A stretch of DNA of 64,000 bases. It comes from Microbacteriaceae bacterium. Lineage in GTDB: Bacteria > Actinomycetota > Actinomycetes > Actinomycetales > Microbacteriaceae. Of the stretch, positions 34,772-43,740 are shown one piece after another. The stretch spans positions 1 through 64,000 of the forward strand of contig WQZN01000005.1 in NCBI GenBank assembly GCA_009780695.1. Direction: 5' to 3'. Within the stretch, counting starts at the first letter, position 1. Every line of letters starts with the position of its first letter. The position numbers and the translations under genes were made by a program. The notes beneath the pieces are model-generated. The model ran no database searches and was not told the DNA's origin. It worked only from the letters and a program-made list of their open reading frames with translations.

Positions 34772-37204
34772 GTGACCGACCAGCTCTCCCCGTCCGAGCG
34801 CTACGCCCAGTCTCGGACCCGCTCCCGGTCGCCCAGGCTCGACGAGTTCCGCGCGCTGCTGCGCTTCGACCTCGACCCGTTCCAGGTCGACGCGTGCGCG
34901 AGCCTCGAGGCGGGCAACAGCGTGCTCGTCGCGGCGCCCACGGGCGCGGGCAAGACGGCCGTCGCCGAGTTCGCCGTGCATCTCGCGATGTCGACGCCGC
35001 ACGCGAAGGTCTTCTACACCGCGCCGATGAAGGCGCTGTCGAACCAGAAGTTCAACGAGCTGGTCGATCGGTACGGGGCAGAGGATGTCGGGCTGCTCAC
35101 CGGAGACACGAACGTCAACTCGCGCGCCCGCATCGTCGTCATGACGACCGAGGTGCTGCGCAACATGCTCTACGCCGACTCGGACCTGCTGCCCGATCTC
35201 GCGTACGTCGTCATGGACGAGGTGCACTACCTCGCCGACCGCTTCCGCGGCGCCGTGTGGGAAGAGGTCATCATCCACCTCCCGCAGCACGTCAAGCTCG
35301 TCTCGCTCTCGGCCACCGTGAGCAACGCCGAGGAGTTCGGCGACTGGCTGCAGGCCGTGCGCGGCGACACCGACGTCGTCGTCTCGGAGGAGAGGCCGGT
35401 GCCGCTCGAGCAGCACGTGCTCGTGCGCTCCAAGCTCGTCGACCTCTTCGAGGGGGCCGGCCGCGATTCCGCGATCAAGGTCAACCCCGAGCTGGTCCAG
35501 CTCGCGCGGGCCGGCGGCCGCCCGTCGGGCGGGCGCATGGCATCCGATCGCGGCCGCCGCCACGGCGGAGGGTTCTCGGGCCACGGCTACCGCATGGACC
35601 GCGCCGAGCTCGTCGGCCGCCTCGCCGAGCGCCGGCTGCTGCCCGCGATCTTCTTCGTGTTCAGCCGCAACGGCTGCGACCAGGCCGTGCAGCAGGTGCT
35701 GCGCGGGGGAGTGCGGCTCACCGAGGCGTGGGAGCGCGACGAGATCCAGCAGATCGTCGAGGAGCGCACCCGCACCCTGCTCGACGAGGACCTCGCGGTG
35801 CTCGGCTACTGGGAGTGGCTCGAGGGCCTGAAGCGCGGCGTCGCGGCACACCACGCGGGCCTGCTGCCGGCCTTCAAGGAGGTCGTTGAGGAGCTCTTCC
35901 AGCGCAAGCTCGTCAAGGTCGTCTTCGCGACCGAGACCCTCGCGCTCGGCATCAACATGCCCGCCCGCACCGTCGTGCTCGAGAAGCTCGAGAAGTTCAA
36001 CGGCGAGGCGCGCGTTCCGATCACCCCCGGTGAGTACACGCAGCTCACCGGCCGCGCGGGCCGCCGCGGCATCGACGTCGAGGGCCACTCGGTCATCCAG
36101 TGGGTCGACGGCATGGACCCGCAGGCGGTGGCTGCGCTGGCATCCCGCCGCTCCTATCCGCTCAACTCGAGCTTCCGCCCGACCTACAACATGGCCGTCA
36201 ACCTGATCGAGCAGTTCGGCCGCGAGCGCACGCGCGAGATCCTCGAGTCGTCGTTCGCCCAGTTCCAGGCCGACCGCGCGGTCGTCGATCTCGCGCGCAC
36301 CGTGCGCAAGCGTGAGGAGTCACTCGCCGGCTACGCCAAGGCCATGGAGTGCCACCTCGGCGACTTCGGCGAGTACGCCGCGCTACGCCGGGAGGTCAGC
36401 GAGCTCGAGAAGCAGAACAGCAAGATGCAGGGGCAGTCGAACGCCGCGAAGCAACGCGTGCAGAAGCAGCTCTCCGACCTGCGCACCCGCATGCGGCACC
36501 ACCCGTGCCACGGCTGCTCCGAGCGCGAGCACCACGCACGCTGGGGCGAGCGCTGGTGGCGCTTCAAGCGCGAGACCGATCAGCTGAACTCGCAGATCCG
36601 CAGCCGCACGGGCGCCGTCGCCCGGGTCTTCGACCGCGTCACCGATGTGCTGCTCGCGATCGACTATCTGCGCGCCGACGACGACGGGCAGGCGAGGCTC
36701 ACGACGCACGGGCGCCGGCTGCGCCGCATCTACGGCGAGCGCGATCTGCTGGTCGCGGAGTGCCTGCGGCACGGCCTGTGGGCGGGGCTGGATGCCCCGA
36801 GCCTCGCCGCCATGGCGTGCGCCCTCGTCTTCGAACCGCGCCGCGACGAGGTCGACGTGCCCGAGCGGTTGCTGCCGAAGGGGCGGTTCCGCGGCGCGCT
36901 CGAGGCGACCCAGAAGCTGTGGGCCGAGCTCGACGACCTCGAGCGCGAGCACCGGCTGCCCGGCAGCGACCCGCTCTCGATCGGCCTCGCACCGGCGATG
37001 CACGCGTGGGCGCGCGGTCAGAGCCTCGAGCGGGTGCTCGACCAGGCCGAGCTCGCGGCCGGCGACTTCGTGCGCTGGTGCAAGCAGACGATCGACCTGC
37101 TCGATCAGCTGTCGGTCGTCGCGGACGGCGAGCTCGGCCGCACGGCGCGCCAGGCGCTCGATGCGGTGCGGCGCGGCATCGTCGCGTACTCGAGTGTGGG
37201 CTGA
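34772..37204 (+). CDS. helY: Superfamily 2 helicase HelY (Ski2/Mtr4-like)
   Basis: 810 residues. Walker A APTGAGKTAVAEF, DEVH box VVMDEVHYLAD, SAT motif LVSLSATVSNAEEF, motif V TETLALGINMPARTV and motif VI QLTGRAGRRGIDVEG are in order. A C-terminal region ends in an alpha-helical DSHCT-like domain. It is a 3'-5' RNA/DNA helicase regularly placed after tatA-tatC in actinobacteria. GTG at 34772 is chosen because it starts just after a TACGCT box; an upstream reading frame exists but is not conserved. Confidence 0.9.
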   Translation: MTDQLSPSERYAQSRTRSRSPRLDEFRALLRFDLDPFQVDACASLEAGNSVLVAAPTGAGKTAVAEFAVHLAMSTPHAKVFYTAPMKALSNQKFNELVDRYGAEDVGLLTGDTNVNSRARIVVMTTEVLRNMLYADSDLLPDLAYVVMDEVHYLADRFRGAVWEEVIIHLPQHVKLVSLSATVSNAEEFGDWLQAVRGDTDVVVSEERPVPLEQHVLVRSKLVDLFEGAGRDSAIKVNPELVQLARAGGRPSGGRMASDRGRRHGGGFSGHGYRMDRAELVGRLAERRLLPAIFFVFSRNGCDQAVQQVLRGGVRLTEAWERDEIQQIVEERTRTLLDEDLAVLGYWEWLEGLKRGVAAHHAGLLPAFKEVVEELFQRKLVKVVFATETLALGINMPARTVVLEKLEKFNGEARVPITPGEYTQLTGRAGRRGIDVEGHSVIQWVDGMDPQAVAALASRRSYPLNSSFRPTYNMAVNLIEQFGRERTREILESSFAQFQADRAVVDLARTVRKREESLAGYAKAMECHLGDFGEYAALRREVSELEKQNSKMQGQSNAAKQRVQKQLSDLRTRMRHHPCHGCSEREHHARWGERWWRFKRETDQLNSQIRSRTGAVARVFDRVTDVLLAIDYLRADDDGQARLTTHGRRLRRIYGERDLLVAECLRHGLWAGLDAPSLAAMACALVFEPRRDEVDVPERLLPKGRFRGALEATQKLWAELDDLEREHRLPGSDPLSIGLAPAMHAWARGQSLERVLDQAELAAGDFVRWCKQTIDLLDQLSVVADGELGRTARQALDAVRRGIVAYSSVG

Positions 37205-37238
37205 GCGCGTGTTCCGGAAGGTCGAGAAGGCTGGGCGC

Positions 37239-38879
37239 GTGCCGCACCGGCGGCGCGGGCGGGCGGGCGCGGATGCCTTCCGCGTCGGCACCGGGCGCGG
37301 GGTGCCGCTCTGGGCCGCCCTGATCCTGGCCGCGGCGGGCGGCGTCCTGTTCAACGCCGCGTTCCCCGCGCTGTCGTGGTGGCCGCTCGTGTTCCCCGGC
37401 GTGGGTCTGCTGCTCTACGTGCAGCAGGGGCGCCGCGCCTGGAGCGCGCTGCTCGTCGGCTTCGTCGGCGCGCTCGCGTTCTACATCTCCGACATCTACT
37501 GGACGGCGCTCTATCTCGGCCCGGTGCCCTGGCTCGCGCTGTCGATCACCGAGTCGTTCTTCTGGTCGCTCGCCGCCGTGCTGATCACGCTCGCGTACCG
37601 CTGGGTGCCGCGCGCGGTGCCGGGGCGGCTCGGCACCCTCGTGCTGCTGCCGCTCGTGGTCGCGGGGCTGTGGACCCTGCGCGAGTTCCAGACCGACCAC
37701 TGGCCGTTCACCGGCTTCGCCTGGGGGCGCGTCGCCTACACGCAGTCGCAGAGCCCCTTCACCCCGCTCGTCGGCTGGGTCGGCGTCGCCGGGCTCACCT
37801 TCCTGCTCGTGTGGGTCTCCGCGTTCGCGCTCGCCTGCCTGCAGGAGGTCGGGATGTCCCGGCTGACGCGCGCGGTGCTGCCCGTCACGGCCGCTCTGGC
37901 GATGGCATCCGTGCCCGCGTGGCCGAGCCATGCCCTCGGCAGCGCGCGCGTCGCGGCCGTCCAGGGCGACGGGCCGGCCGGCTACTTCGACCCGAACAAC
38001 AAGTACGGCGCCGTCGAGCAGGCGCAGGTCAACGCGACCGTGCCGCTGTTCTCGAAGGGCCCGTTCGACATGGTCGTGTGGCCCGAGGGATCGGCCGACG
38101 CGAATCCGCTCGCCGACCAGAACAGCGCGAGCGTGCTCAGCGCGCTGAGCCGGGTGCTCGACGCGCCGCTCGTCGTCGGAGCGATCACCGAGGACGGCCC
38201 GAAGACCTTCAACTCGTCACTGCTGTGGGACGGCGACAAGGGCAAGGTCGCGCAGTACGACAAGCAGCTGCCCGTGCCGTTCGGCGAGTACATCCCGCTG
38301 CGCCCGTTCTTCCATGCGCTCGCGCCCGCGCTGGTCGACCTCGTGCAGCGCGACTACACGCCCGGCACCCGGCCCAACGTGTTCGACATCCGCGGCACGG
38401 GCCAGGACATCCGCGCCGGCATCTCGATCTGCTTCGACATCATCGACGACCGGCAGATCCCGCAGATGATCGACGGGGGGGCGCAGCTGATCCTCGCGCA
38501 GACCAACAACGCCGACTTCGGCCGCACCGAGGAGAACGTGCAGCAGCTCGCGATCGCCCGCATGCGCGCCGTCGAGACCGACCGCTCCGTCGTGAACATC
38601 TCGACGGTCGGCACGAGCCAGGTCATCGGACCCACGGGGCGGACCCTCGCGGCGATCCCGGCGTACAAGCCGGGGGTGCTCGTGGCATCCGTGCCGCTCT
38701 CCACCGGCATCACGCCCGCCGTGCGCTTCGGCGCGGCGATCGAACTCGGCGCCGCGGCCCTCGGGGGAGCGGGACTCGTCGGATGTCTCGGGCTGCTGCT
38801 GACACAGAGACGCCGCCCCCGGGGGAACCCGGAAGACGGCGTCTGGTCACGCGATGCGCGGCGCGCGGAGTCGGACTAG
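37239..38879 (+). CDS. lnt: Apolipoprotein N-acyltransferase
   Basis: About 546 residues. Six N-terminal membrane helices precede a carbon-nitrogen hydrolase domain: catalytic Glu in VVWPEGSADANP, Lys in YDKQLPVPFGEYIP, Cys in AGISICFDIID. It adds the third acyl chain to the N-terminal Cys of lipoproteins in the outer leaflet of the membrane; the lipoprotein at 30653 is a possible substrate. GTG at 37239 with GAAGG 8 nt upstream is preferred over GTG at 37209, which lacks a ribosome binding site. It ends overlapping the stop of rbpA on the other strand. Confidence 0.9.
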   Translation: MPHRRRGRAGADAFRVGTGRGVPLWAALILAAAGGVLFNAAFPALSWWPLVFPGVGLLLYVQQGRRAWSALLVGFVGALAFYISDIYWTALYLGPVPWLALSITESFFWSLAAVLITLAYRWVPRAVPGRLGTLVLLPLVVAGLWTLREFQTDHWPFTGFAWGRVAYTQSQSPFTPLVGWVGVAGLTFLLVWVSAFALACLQEVGMSRLTRAVLPVTAALAMASVPAWPSHALGSARVAAVQGDGPAGYFDPNNKYGAVEQAQVNATVPLFSKGPFDMVVWPEGSADANPLADQNSASVLSALSRVLDAPLVVGAITEDGPKTFNSSLLWDGDKGKVAQYDKQLPVPFGEYIPLRPFFHALAPALVDLVQRDYTPGTRPNVFDIRGTGQDIRAGISICFDIIDDRQIPQMIDGGAQLILAQTNNADFGRTEENVQQLAIARMRAVETDRSVVNISTVGTSQVIGPTGRTLAAIPAYKPGVLVASVPLSTGITPAVRFGAAIELGAAALGGAGLVGCLGLLLTQRRRPRGNPEDGVWSRDARRAESD

Positions 38880-39238
38880 ACGCCCGTCTCCTGTCCGCGA
38901 CGCGAGCGCAGGTAGGTGAGGCGCTCCTGCAGGAGCTCTTCGAGCTCGGCCTCGGTGCGGCGCTCGAGCAGCATGTCCCAGTGGCTGCGCGGCGCCTTGG
39001 ACTCGGCGCGGTCGACCTCGACGAGCTTGTCGTCGACGATGCGCGTCGCCTCGTGGCCGCAGTAGCGGCATTCCCAGACATCGGGGGCCTCGGCCTCGGC
39101 GGCGAAGACCATCGTGGTCTCGCGGCCGCAGTCGGAGCAGACATAGGTGTGTGACGCGCGCGGTGAGAAGCTCACACCGTCTTCGCTCTGCAGGCTCTGG
39201 GCCCCCAGCCTCATTCCGCGCAGGCTGCGATCTGCCAT
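38876..39238 (-). CDS. rbpA: RNA polymerase-binding protein RbpA
   Basis: 120 residues. Two CxxC-type zinc ligand pairs (CSDCGRE and CRYCGHE) in the RbpA core, followed by the sigma-interacting segment HWDMLLERRTEAELEELLQE. RbpA stabilises the open complex at actinobacterial promoters with the housekeeping sigma factor. ATG at 39238 has GGAAGGAG upstream. Its stop overlaps the lnt stop by 3 bp, so the two messages overlap at their 3' ends. Confidence 0.93.
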   Translation of the reverse strand: MADRSLRGMRLGAQSLQSEDGVSFSPRASHTYVCSDCGRETTMVFAAEAEAPDVWECRYCGHEATRIVDDKLVEVDRAESKAPRSHWDMLLERRTEAELEELLQERLTYLRSRRGQETGV

Positions 39239-39344
39239 GACGACTCCTTCCCCTTGACGACGATCACGAGCACGCGACCATCGACACGTGCTCTCCACCT
39301 CGAACGATGCGGCAAGCCGTGCACTTCCCAGTGAAGCGCCAGAC

Positions 39345-40130
39345 TCAGGGGTTTGCCAGGTCGCGGACGACGTTCACAGCAAGATCGGCCCGATCGCTCA
39401 CGATGCCGTCGACGCCCAGCACGATCAGCCGCCGCATGTCGTCCTCGTCGTTGACCGTCCAGACGTGCACTTCGACGCCCGCTTTGCGCACCGCGTCGAC
39501 GAAGCGGGGCGTGACGACCCGAAGGGGGCCCTGGCGCTCGGGCACCTGCACCGCGTCGACGCCCTTGAGGGCCGCGCGCACCACGAAGCCGAGCCCCAGG
39601 CGGGCCCCGACGAGGGCCCAGACGACCCCGCGCTGCGATGCCGAGGTGGCGACGGCGCCCGTGCCGCCGAGCGCAGCGACCGCGGCCTTGCGCGTCGCGT
39701 CGTCGAAGCTCGTCACGAGCACGCGCGAGGTCGCCTTGGCCGCGCGGATCGCGCTCGCCGCGGCATCCACCGCGTCACGGCTCTTCACGTCGACGTTGAA
39801 CCGCGCGTCGGGGAAGGCCTCGAGCGCCTCCTGGAGCGTCGCGAAGCTCTGCCCTTCGCCGAGGTCGACCCCGGCGAGCTCGGCCCGCGTCAGCTGCGAG
39901 ACGCGGATGTCACGCCCGGCGAGCCGGCGCAGATCGGGGTCGTGGCTGATGATCGCGACCCCGTCCGCCGAGGCGTGCACGTCGGTCTCGACATACTGCG
40001 CCCCCGCCGCGAGCGCCTTCGCGAACGCGAGCAGCGTGTTCTCGGGCGCGTCGACGGCGAGGCCGCGGTGCGCGAGGACCCGCGGGCGCGCGCTCGCGAA
40101 GTAGCCGCTGTCGCGGTTCCCGGCTGCCAG
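39345..40130 (-). CDS. Glycerophosphodiester phosphodiesterase family protein
   Basis: About 261 residues. The TIM-barrel motifs are AHRGLAVDAPENT (catalytic HR), YVETDVHASADG (Glu and Asp metal ligands) and IISHDPDL (second catalytic His). It splits glycerophosphodiesters into sn-glycerol 3-phosphate and alcohol. The start is unusual: no ATG/GTG/TTG lies close to the conserved region. CTG at 40130, with GGAG 7 nt upstream and just after the SPFH stop (40135), fits best; GTG at 40214 and ATG at 40259 would need long overlaps. Confidence 0.85.
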   Translation of the reverse strand: MAAGNRDSGYFASARPRVLAHRGLAVDAPENTLLAFAKALAAGAQYVETDVHASADGVAIISHDPDLRRLAGRDIRVSQLTRAELAGVDLGEGQSFATLQEALEAFPDARFNVDVKSRDAVDAAASAIRAAKATSRVLVTSFDDATRKAAVAALGGTGAVATSASQRGVVWALVGARLGLGFVVRAALKGVDAVQVPERQGPLRVVTPRFVDAVRKAGVEVHVWTVNDEDDMRRLIVLGVDGIVSDRADLAVNVVRDLANP

Positions 40131-40134
40131 GGGC

Positions 40135-41100
40135 CTACTCCGCGGTCGGCGCCGCGGGGGAGGGGGCCCCGGCCGACGGTGTCGCAGCAGCCTTCGCCGC
40201 TGCGCTGCCCGCACCCGCGAGCCCGCCGCCGAACGCCTTGCCGAAGGAGTCGAGCGCACGGTTGAGCTCGGCCGGGATCATCCAGACCTTGTTCGCCTGG
40301 CCGTTCGCGATGAGCGGCAGGGTCTGCAGGTACTGGTAGGCGAGCAGGAGCTCGTCGGGCTTGCCCAGGTGAATGGCGGTGAAGACGGTGTCGATCGCCT
40401 TCGCCTCACCTTCCGCCCGCAGGATCGCCGCCTGCTTCTCACCCTCCGCGCGGAGGATGGCCGCCTGTTTCGTGCCCTCGGCGTTCAGGATCTCGGCCTG
40501 CTTCGTGCCCTCGGCGTTCAGGATCGCGGCGCGGCGGTTGCGCTCTGCGCGCATCTGCTGCTCCATCGAGTCCTGGATGGAGGCGGGCGGGTCGATCGAC
40601 TTGAGCTCGACGCGGCCTACGCGGATGCCCCACTTGCCGGTCGCCTCGTCGAGCACGACGCGCAGCTGCGAGTTGATGTTGTCGCGGCTCGTGAGGACCT
40701 CTTCGAGGTTCATGCCGCCGACGACGTTACGGAGCGTGGTGGTCGTGAGCTGCTCGACGGCGGCGAGGTAGTTCGCGATCTCGTAGGTGGCGGCCCGGGC
40801 ATCCGTCACCTGGAAGTAGATGACCGTGTCGATCGAGACCACCAGGTTGTCCTCGGTGATCACCGGCTGCGGGGCGAACGAGACGACCTGCTCGCGCAGG
40901 TCGATCAGCGGGCGCAGGTGGTCGATGTACGGCACCAGCAGGTTCAGACCGGGGTTCAAGGTCTTGTGGTAGCGGCCCAGCCGCTCGACCACGCCCGCTC
41001 GTGCCTGCGGAACGATGCGGATCGCCCGGAAGATCGTCACCAAGACGAAGATGACGACGATCACGACGACGACGATGCCGATCGCGACTCCAACTTCCAT
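40135..41100 (-). CDS. SPFH/Band 7 domain protein (slipin/stomatin-like)
   Basis: 321 residues. One N-terminal membrane helix (IGIVVVVIVVIFVLVTIF), an SPFH domain (RIVPQARAGVVERLGRYHKT), then a coiled-coil-like region built of AEGTKQA/AEGEKQA repeats, ending in an Ala/Pro-rich tail. Slipins assemble in membrane microdomains and interact with NfeD proteins; an NfeD gene lies directly upstream on the same strand. The repeated DNA around 40425-40530 reflects the protein repeat. Confidence 0.88.
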   Translation of the reverse strand: MEVGVAIGIVVVVIVVIFVLVTIFRAIRIVPQARAGVVERLGRYHKTLNPGLNLLVPYIDHLRPLIDLREQVVSFAPQPVITEDNLVVSIDTVIYFQVTDARAATYEIANYLAAVEQLTTTTLRNVVGGMNLEEVLTSRDNINSQLRVVLDEATGKWGIRVGRVELKSIDPPASIQDSMEQQMRAERNRRAAILNAEGTKQAEILNAEGTKQAAILRAEGEKQAAILRAEGEAKAIDTVFTAIHLGKPDELLLAYQYLQTLPLIANGQANKVWMIPAELNRALDSFGKAFGGGLAGAGSAAAKAAATPSAGAPSPAAPTAE

Positions 41101-41151
41101 TTCGGCCCCTCAGCCTTTCTGTTCGGTTGTCTGTTCTGTTATCGGGGGGGG

Positions 41152-41598
41152 TCACGCGATCGGAGCGATGACGACGGATGCCCCGTCGACCGCGAGCACG
41201 TGCACTTCTGTTCCGGGGGAGAGCTGCGGGGCCGTCTCGTCGGCGAGGCGGGCGCTCCACGTCTCGCCGTTGGCGAGCTTGACCTGACCGCCGACGGGCG
41301 TGACCTGCAGGATGACGCGGCCGACGGTGCCGACGATCGCGTCGATGTTGCTCTTCGCCGGGTCGGCGTTGCGCTCGAGCAGGTGCAGCAGCCGCGGGCG
41401 CAGCAGGAAGGTCGAGAGCACGGCGATGACGGCTGCGACGATGAACGCGACCCACCAGGAGCCGCCCACGAACACGACGATGAGACCGCCGAGCGCACCG
41501 AGGGCCAGCAGCATGAACTCGATCTCGGTCGTGGCCATCGCGACGGCGACGAACACGACGATGAGCCCGGCCCAGATGACCCACTCGAACCCGTCCAT
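41152..41598 (-). CDS. NfeD-like membrane protein
   Basis: 148 residues. Three to four membrane helices (WVIWAGLIVVFVAVAM, LLALGALGGLIVVFV, WWVAFIVAAVIAVLSTF) then a C-terminal OB-fold (GTVGRVILQVTPVGGQVK). The short form lacks the protease domain. It partners SPFH proteins in membrane organisation. ATG at 41598 is chosen; a longer version from 41646 would add 16 non-hydrophobic residues. It is upstream of the SPFH gene (51 bp apart), so a two-gene operon is likely. Confidence 0.85.
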   Translation of the reverse strand: MDGFEWVIWAGLIVVFVAVAMATTEIEFMLLALGALGGLIVVFVGGSWWVAFIVAAVIAVLSTFLLRPRLLHLLERNADPAKSNIDAIVGTVGRVILQVTPVGGQVKLANGETWSARLADETAPQLSPGTEVHVLAVDGASVVIAPIA

Positions 41599-41675
41599 GC
41601 GGCCCACCCTAGCGGCGTTGCTAACCTCGGTGTTGGGTTTCTTCACCCGCCGATCGACCCCAGTAGGAGTTCCAC

Positions 41676-42440
41676 GTGACCAACCCCCTCGCCCCCGGTT
41701 CCCTCGCAGGCAAGCGCGCTCTCGTGACGGGGTCGAGCCGCGGCATCGGCGCCGACACGGTCGCCTACTTCGCGGGCGCCGGCGCGAAGGTCGTCATCAA
41801 CTACCGCAACAAGGCGGCCCGGGCCGAGAAGCTGCAGGCGCAGCTGGCCGAGCAGGGGGCCGAGGCGCTCCTCGTCGCCGCCGACCTGACCGACCCGGCA
41901 TCCGTCGCCGCCATGTTCGCGCAGGTGAAGGATGCCTGGGGCGGTCTCGACGTCCTCGTGCTCAACGCCTCCGGCGGCATGGAGTCGGGCATGGGCGAGG
42001 ACTACGCGCTGCGCCTCAACCGCGACGCCCAGCTCGGCGTGCTCGACGCCGCCCTGCCCCTGCTCGGCGAGGGCTCGCGCGTCGTGTTCGTCACGAGCCA
42101 CCAGGCCCACTTCATCCGCACCACCCCGACCATGCCCGAGTACGCGGCCGTCGCGCTCTCGAAGCGCGCCGGCGAGGACGCGCTGCGCGAGCGCATCGCC
42201 GAGCTCGAGGCGCGCGGCATCGGCTTCGTGGTGGTCTCAGGCGACATGATCGAGGGCACCATCACCGCGACGCTGCTCAACCGCCTCAACCCGGGCGCCA
42301 TCGAGGAGCGCCGCCAGTCGGCGGGCAAGCTCTACAACGTCTCCGAGTTCGCGGCCGAGGTGGCGCTCGCCGCGGTCGAGCCGGTGCCGGCCGACCACAC
42401 GCGCCTCGTCGGCGACACGAGCGGCTTCATCGCCGACTGA
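41676..42440 (+). CDS. Short-chain dehydrogenase/reductase (atypical active site)
   Basis: 254 residues. The cofactor motif TGSSRGIGADTVAYF and the NxSGG variant (VLNASGGM) of the NNAG motif are present. The catalytic region reads VTSHQAHF...EYAAVALSK: Ser is in place, but the Tyr and Lys are 7 apart rather than in YxxxK. Activity may therefore be altered. NAD(P) is the likely cofactor and the substrate is unknown. GTG start at 41676 has AGGAG upstream. Confidence 0.8.
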   Translation: MTNPLAPGSLAGKRALVTGSSRGIGADTVAYFAGAGAKVVINYRNKAARAEKLQAQLAEQGAEALLVAADLTDPASVAAMFAQVKDAWGGLDVLVLNASGGMESGMGEDYALRLNRDAQLGVLDAALPLLGEGSRVVFVTSHQAHFIRTTPTMPEYAAVALSKRAGEDALRERIAELEARGIGFVVVSGDMIEGTITATLLNRLNPGAIEERRQSAGKLYNVSEFAAEVALAAVEPVPADHTRLVGDTSGFIAD

Positions 42441-42568
42441 AAGCGGACACCCGGGAAGGCGTCATACCGCTGCCACCACCCGTTCGGGGGGCGGCAACCC
42501 GCGGCGCCTACCTTCGTGGATCACCCGATCAGCCCCGCAGGCGGGGCCCGACCTTCAGGAGATCCTCG

Positions 42569-43654
42569 ATGAAGAAGACCACCCTCCGCGTGCGCGCGGC
42601 GGCCCTCGCCGCCGGCACCCTCGCGTCGCTGGGAACGCTCGCCGCCGTCGCGGCCCCCGCGGACGCTGCCGCGCCGCACCCCGTTCACAACCCTGCGGCG
42701 CTGCGCGCGCAGACGATCTTCAGCGGGGCAGCGCACGGCTGGAGCGACCCCGACGACATCGCCGTGCTCGGCGGTCATGTCTTCGTCGGCTTCCAGAACG
42801 GCGTGCCCTCGACGGGGCCGGCCGCAGGCACCCCGCAGCAGAGCACGCTCGTGGAGCTGTCGCCGAACGGCCGGCTCGAGCACAGCTGGAACCTCACCGG
42901 GAAGATCGACGGCCTCGGCGCCGACCGCACTCACGACCGCGTGATCGTCACGGTCAACGAAGACGCCGACAGCAGCATGTGGGTCGTCACGGCGAAGGGT
43001 GCTGCGCAGCACTACGCCTACGACCAGAACCCGCTGCCGCACGGCGGCGGCACGGATGCCGTGAGCGTCTTCCACGGCGTCATCTACACCAGCGCCTCGG
43101 CACCCACCACGACCGGCCCCGCGGTCTACCGCGTGACGCTGCTGCCGGGCGGCAGCGCCCACGTGGCATCCACCGCGATCGGCACCGACAGCATGGCGAC
43201 CGTCGCGAACGCCGGTCAGCACGGCAGCACGCAGCTCGCCCTCACGGACCCCGACTCCAACACGGTCGTCCCGAGGCACGCGCTCCGTTTCGGCGGCGAC
43301 TTCATGCTCGATTCGCAGGGCGACCAGCAGGCGATCTTCGCGTCGAGCCTCGCACCGGGTGCGCGCCTGAAGGTGCTGAACCTCAGCCAGGCGATCGACG
43401 ACACGGCCTTCGCCCCGGCGCGACGCGCACGGCTCGTGGTGACGGACGCCGCCGCCGACACCGTCGACCTCGTGACGGGCGGATTCACCCCGGGCGCCGC
43501 GTACTCGGTCGTCACGCCCGGTGACGCGAACACCCCGCCGGTGCCGACGCCCGACAACTACCTGGCCCGACTCGATCTGAACACCGGTGCCCTCACGCCG
43601 CTCGCCGTCTCCGGCGTGACGGTCACGCCGCACGGAGCCGCGTTCCTGGGCTGA
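42569..43654 (+). CDS. Secreted protein with beta-propeller-like repeats
   Basis: 361 residues, not assigned to a family. The signal peptide has a KK..R start, a hydrophobic core and probable cleavage ADA-A near residue 34. The mature chain has repeats of short beta strands (FVGFQNG, VIVTVNEDAD, VIYTSASAP) suggesting a propeller as in lactonase-like proteins. No catalytic residues could be assigned. ATG at 42569 has AGGAG 7 nt upstream. A palindrome follows at 43662. Confidence 0.7.
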   Translation: MKKTTLRVRAAALAAGTLASLGTLAAVAAPADAAAPHPVHNPAALRAQTIFSGAAHGWSDPDDIAVLGGHVFVGFQNGVPSTGPAAGTPQQSTLVELSPNGRLEHSWNLTGKIDGLGADRTHDRVIVTVNEDADSSMWVVTAKGAAQHYAYDQNPLPHGGGTDAVSVFHGVIYTSASAPTTTGPAVYRVTLLPGGSAHVASTAIGTDSMATVANAGQHGSTQLALTDPDSNTVVPRHALRFGGDFMLDSQGDQQAIFASSLAPGARLKVLNLSQAIDDTAFAPARRARLVVTDAAADTVDLVTGGFTPGAAYSVVTPGDANTPPVPTPDNYLARLDLNTGALTPLAVSGVTVTPHGAAFLG

Positions 43655-43661
43655 CCCTCGT

Positions 43662-43711
43662 GCGCCATGCCCTCGCCATCGGGCCGTAGACCTGCGGCGA
43701 GGGCATGGCGC
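43662..43711. repeat. Palindrome between secreted-protein gene and TetR gene
   Basis: Perfect 16-bp arms (GCGCCATGCCCTCGCC at 43662-43677 and its complement at 43696-43711) around 18 nt. It lies 7 nt after the stop of 42569-43654 and 29 nt before the TetR start. No T-run, so if it ends transcription it is not by the usual mechanism. A binding site for the TetR protein is another option. Confidence 0.65.
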
Positions 43712-43740
43712 TCTGCGAGTGCCGGTGCGAAAGTGAACGC

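Noticed and set aside
40425..40530. CRISPR-like repeats
   Set aside because: They encode the AEGTKQA heptad-type repeats of the SPFH protein and lack spacers.
41300..42568. Upstream extension of the secreted protein gene
   Set aside because: It runs through the SDR gene in another frame; the signal peptide and AGGAG site place the start at 42569.
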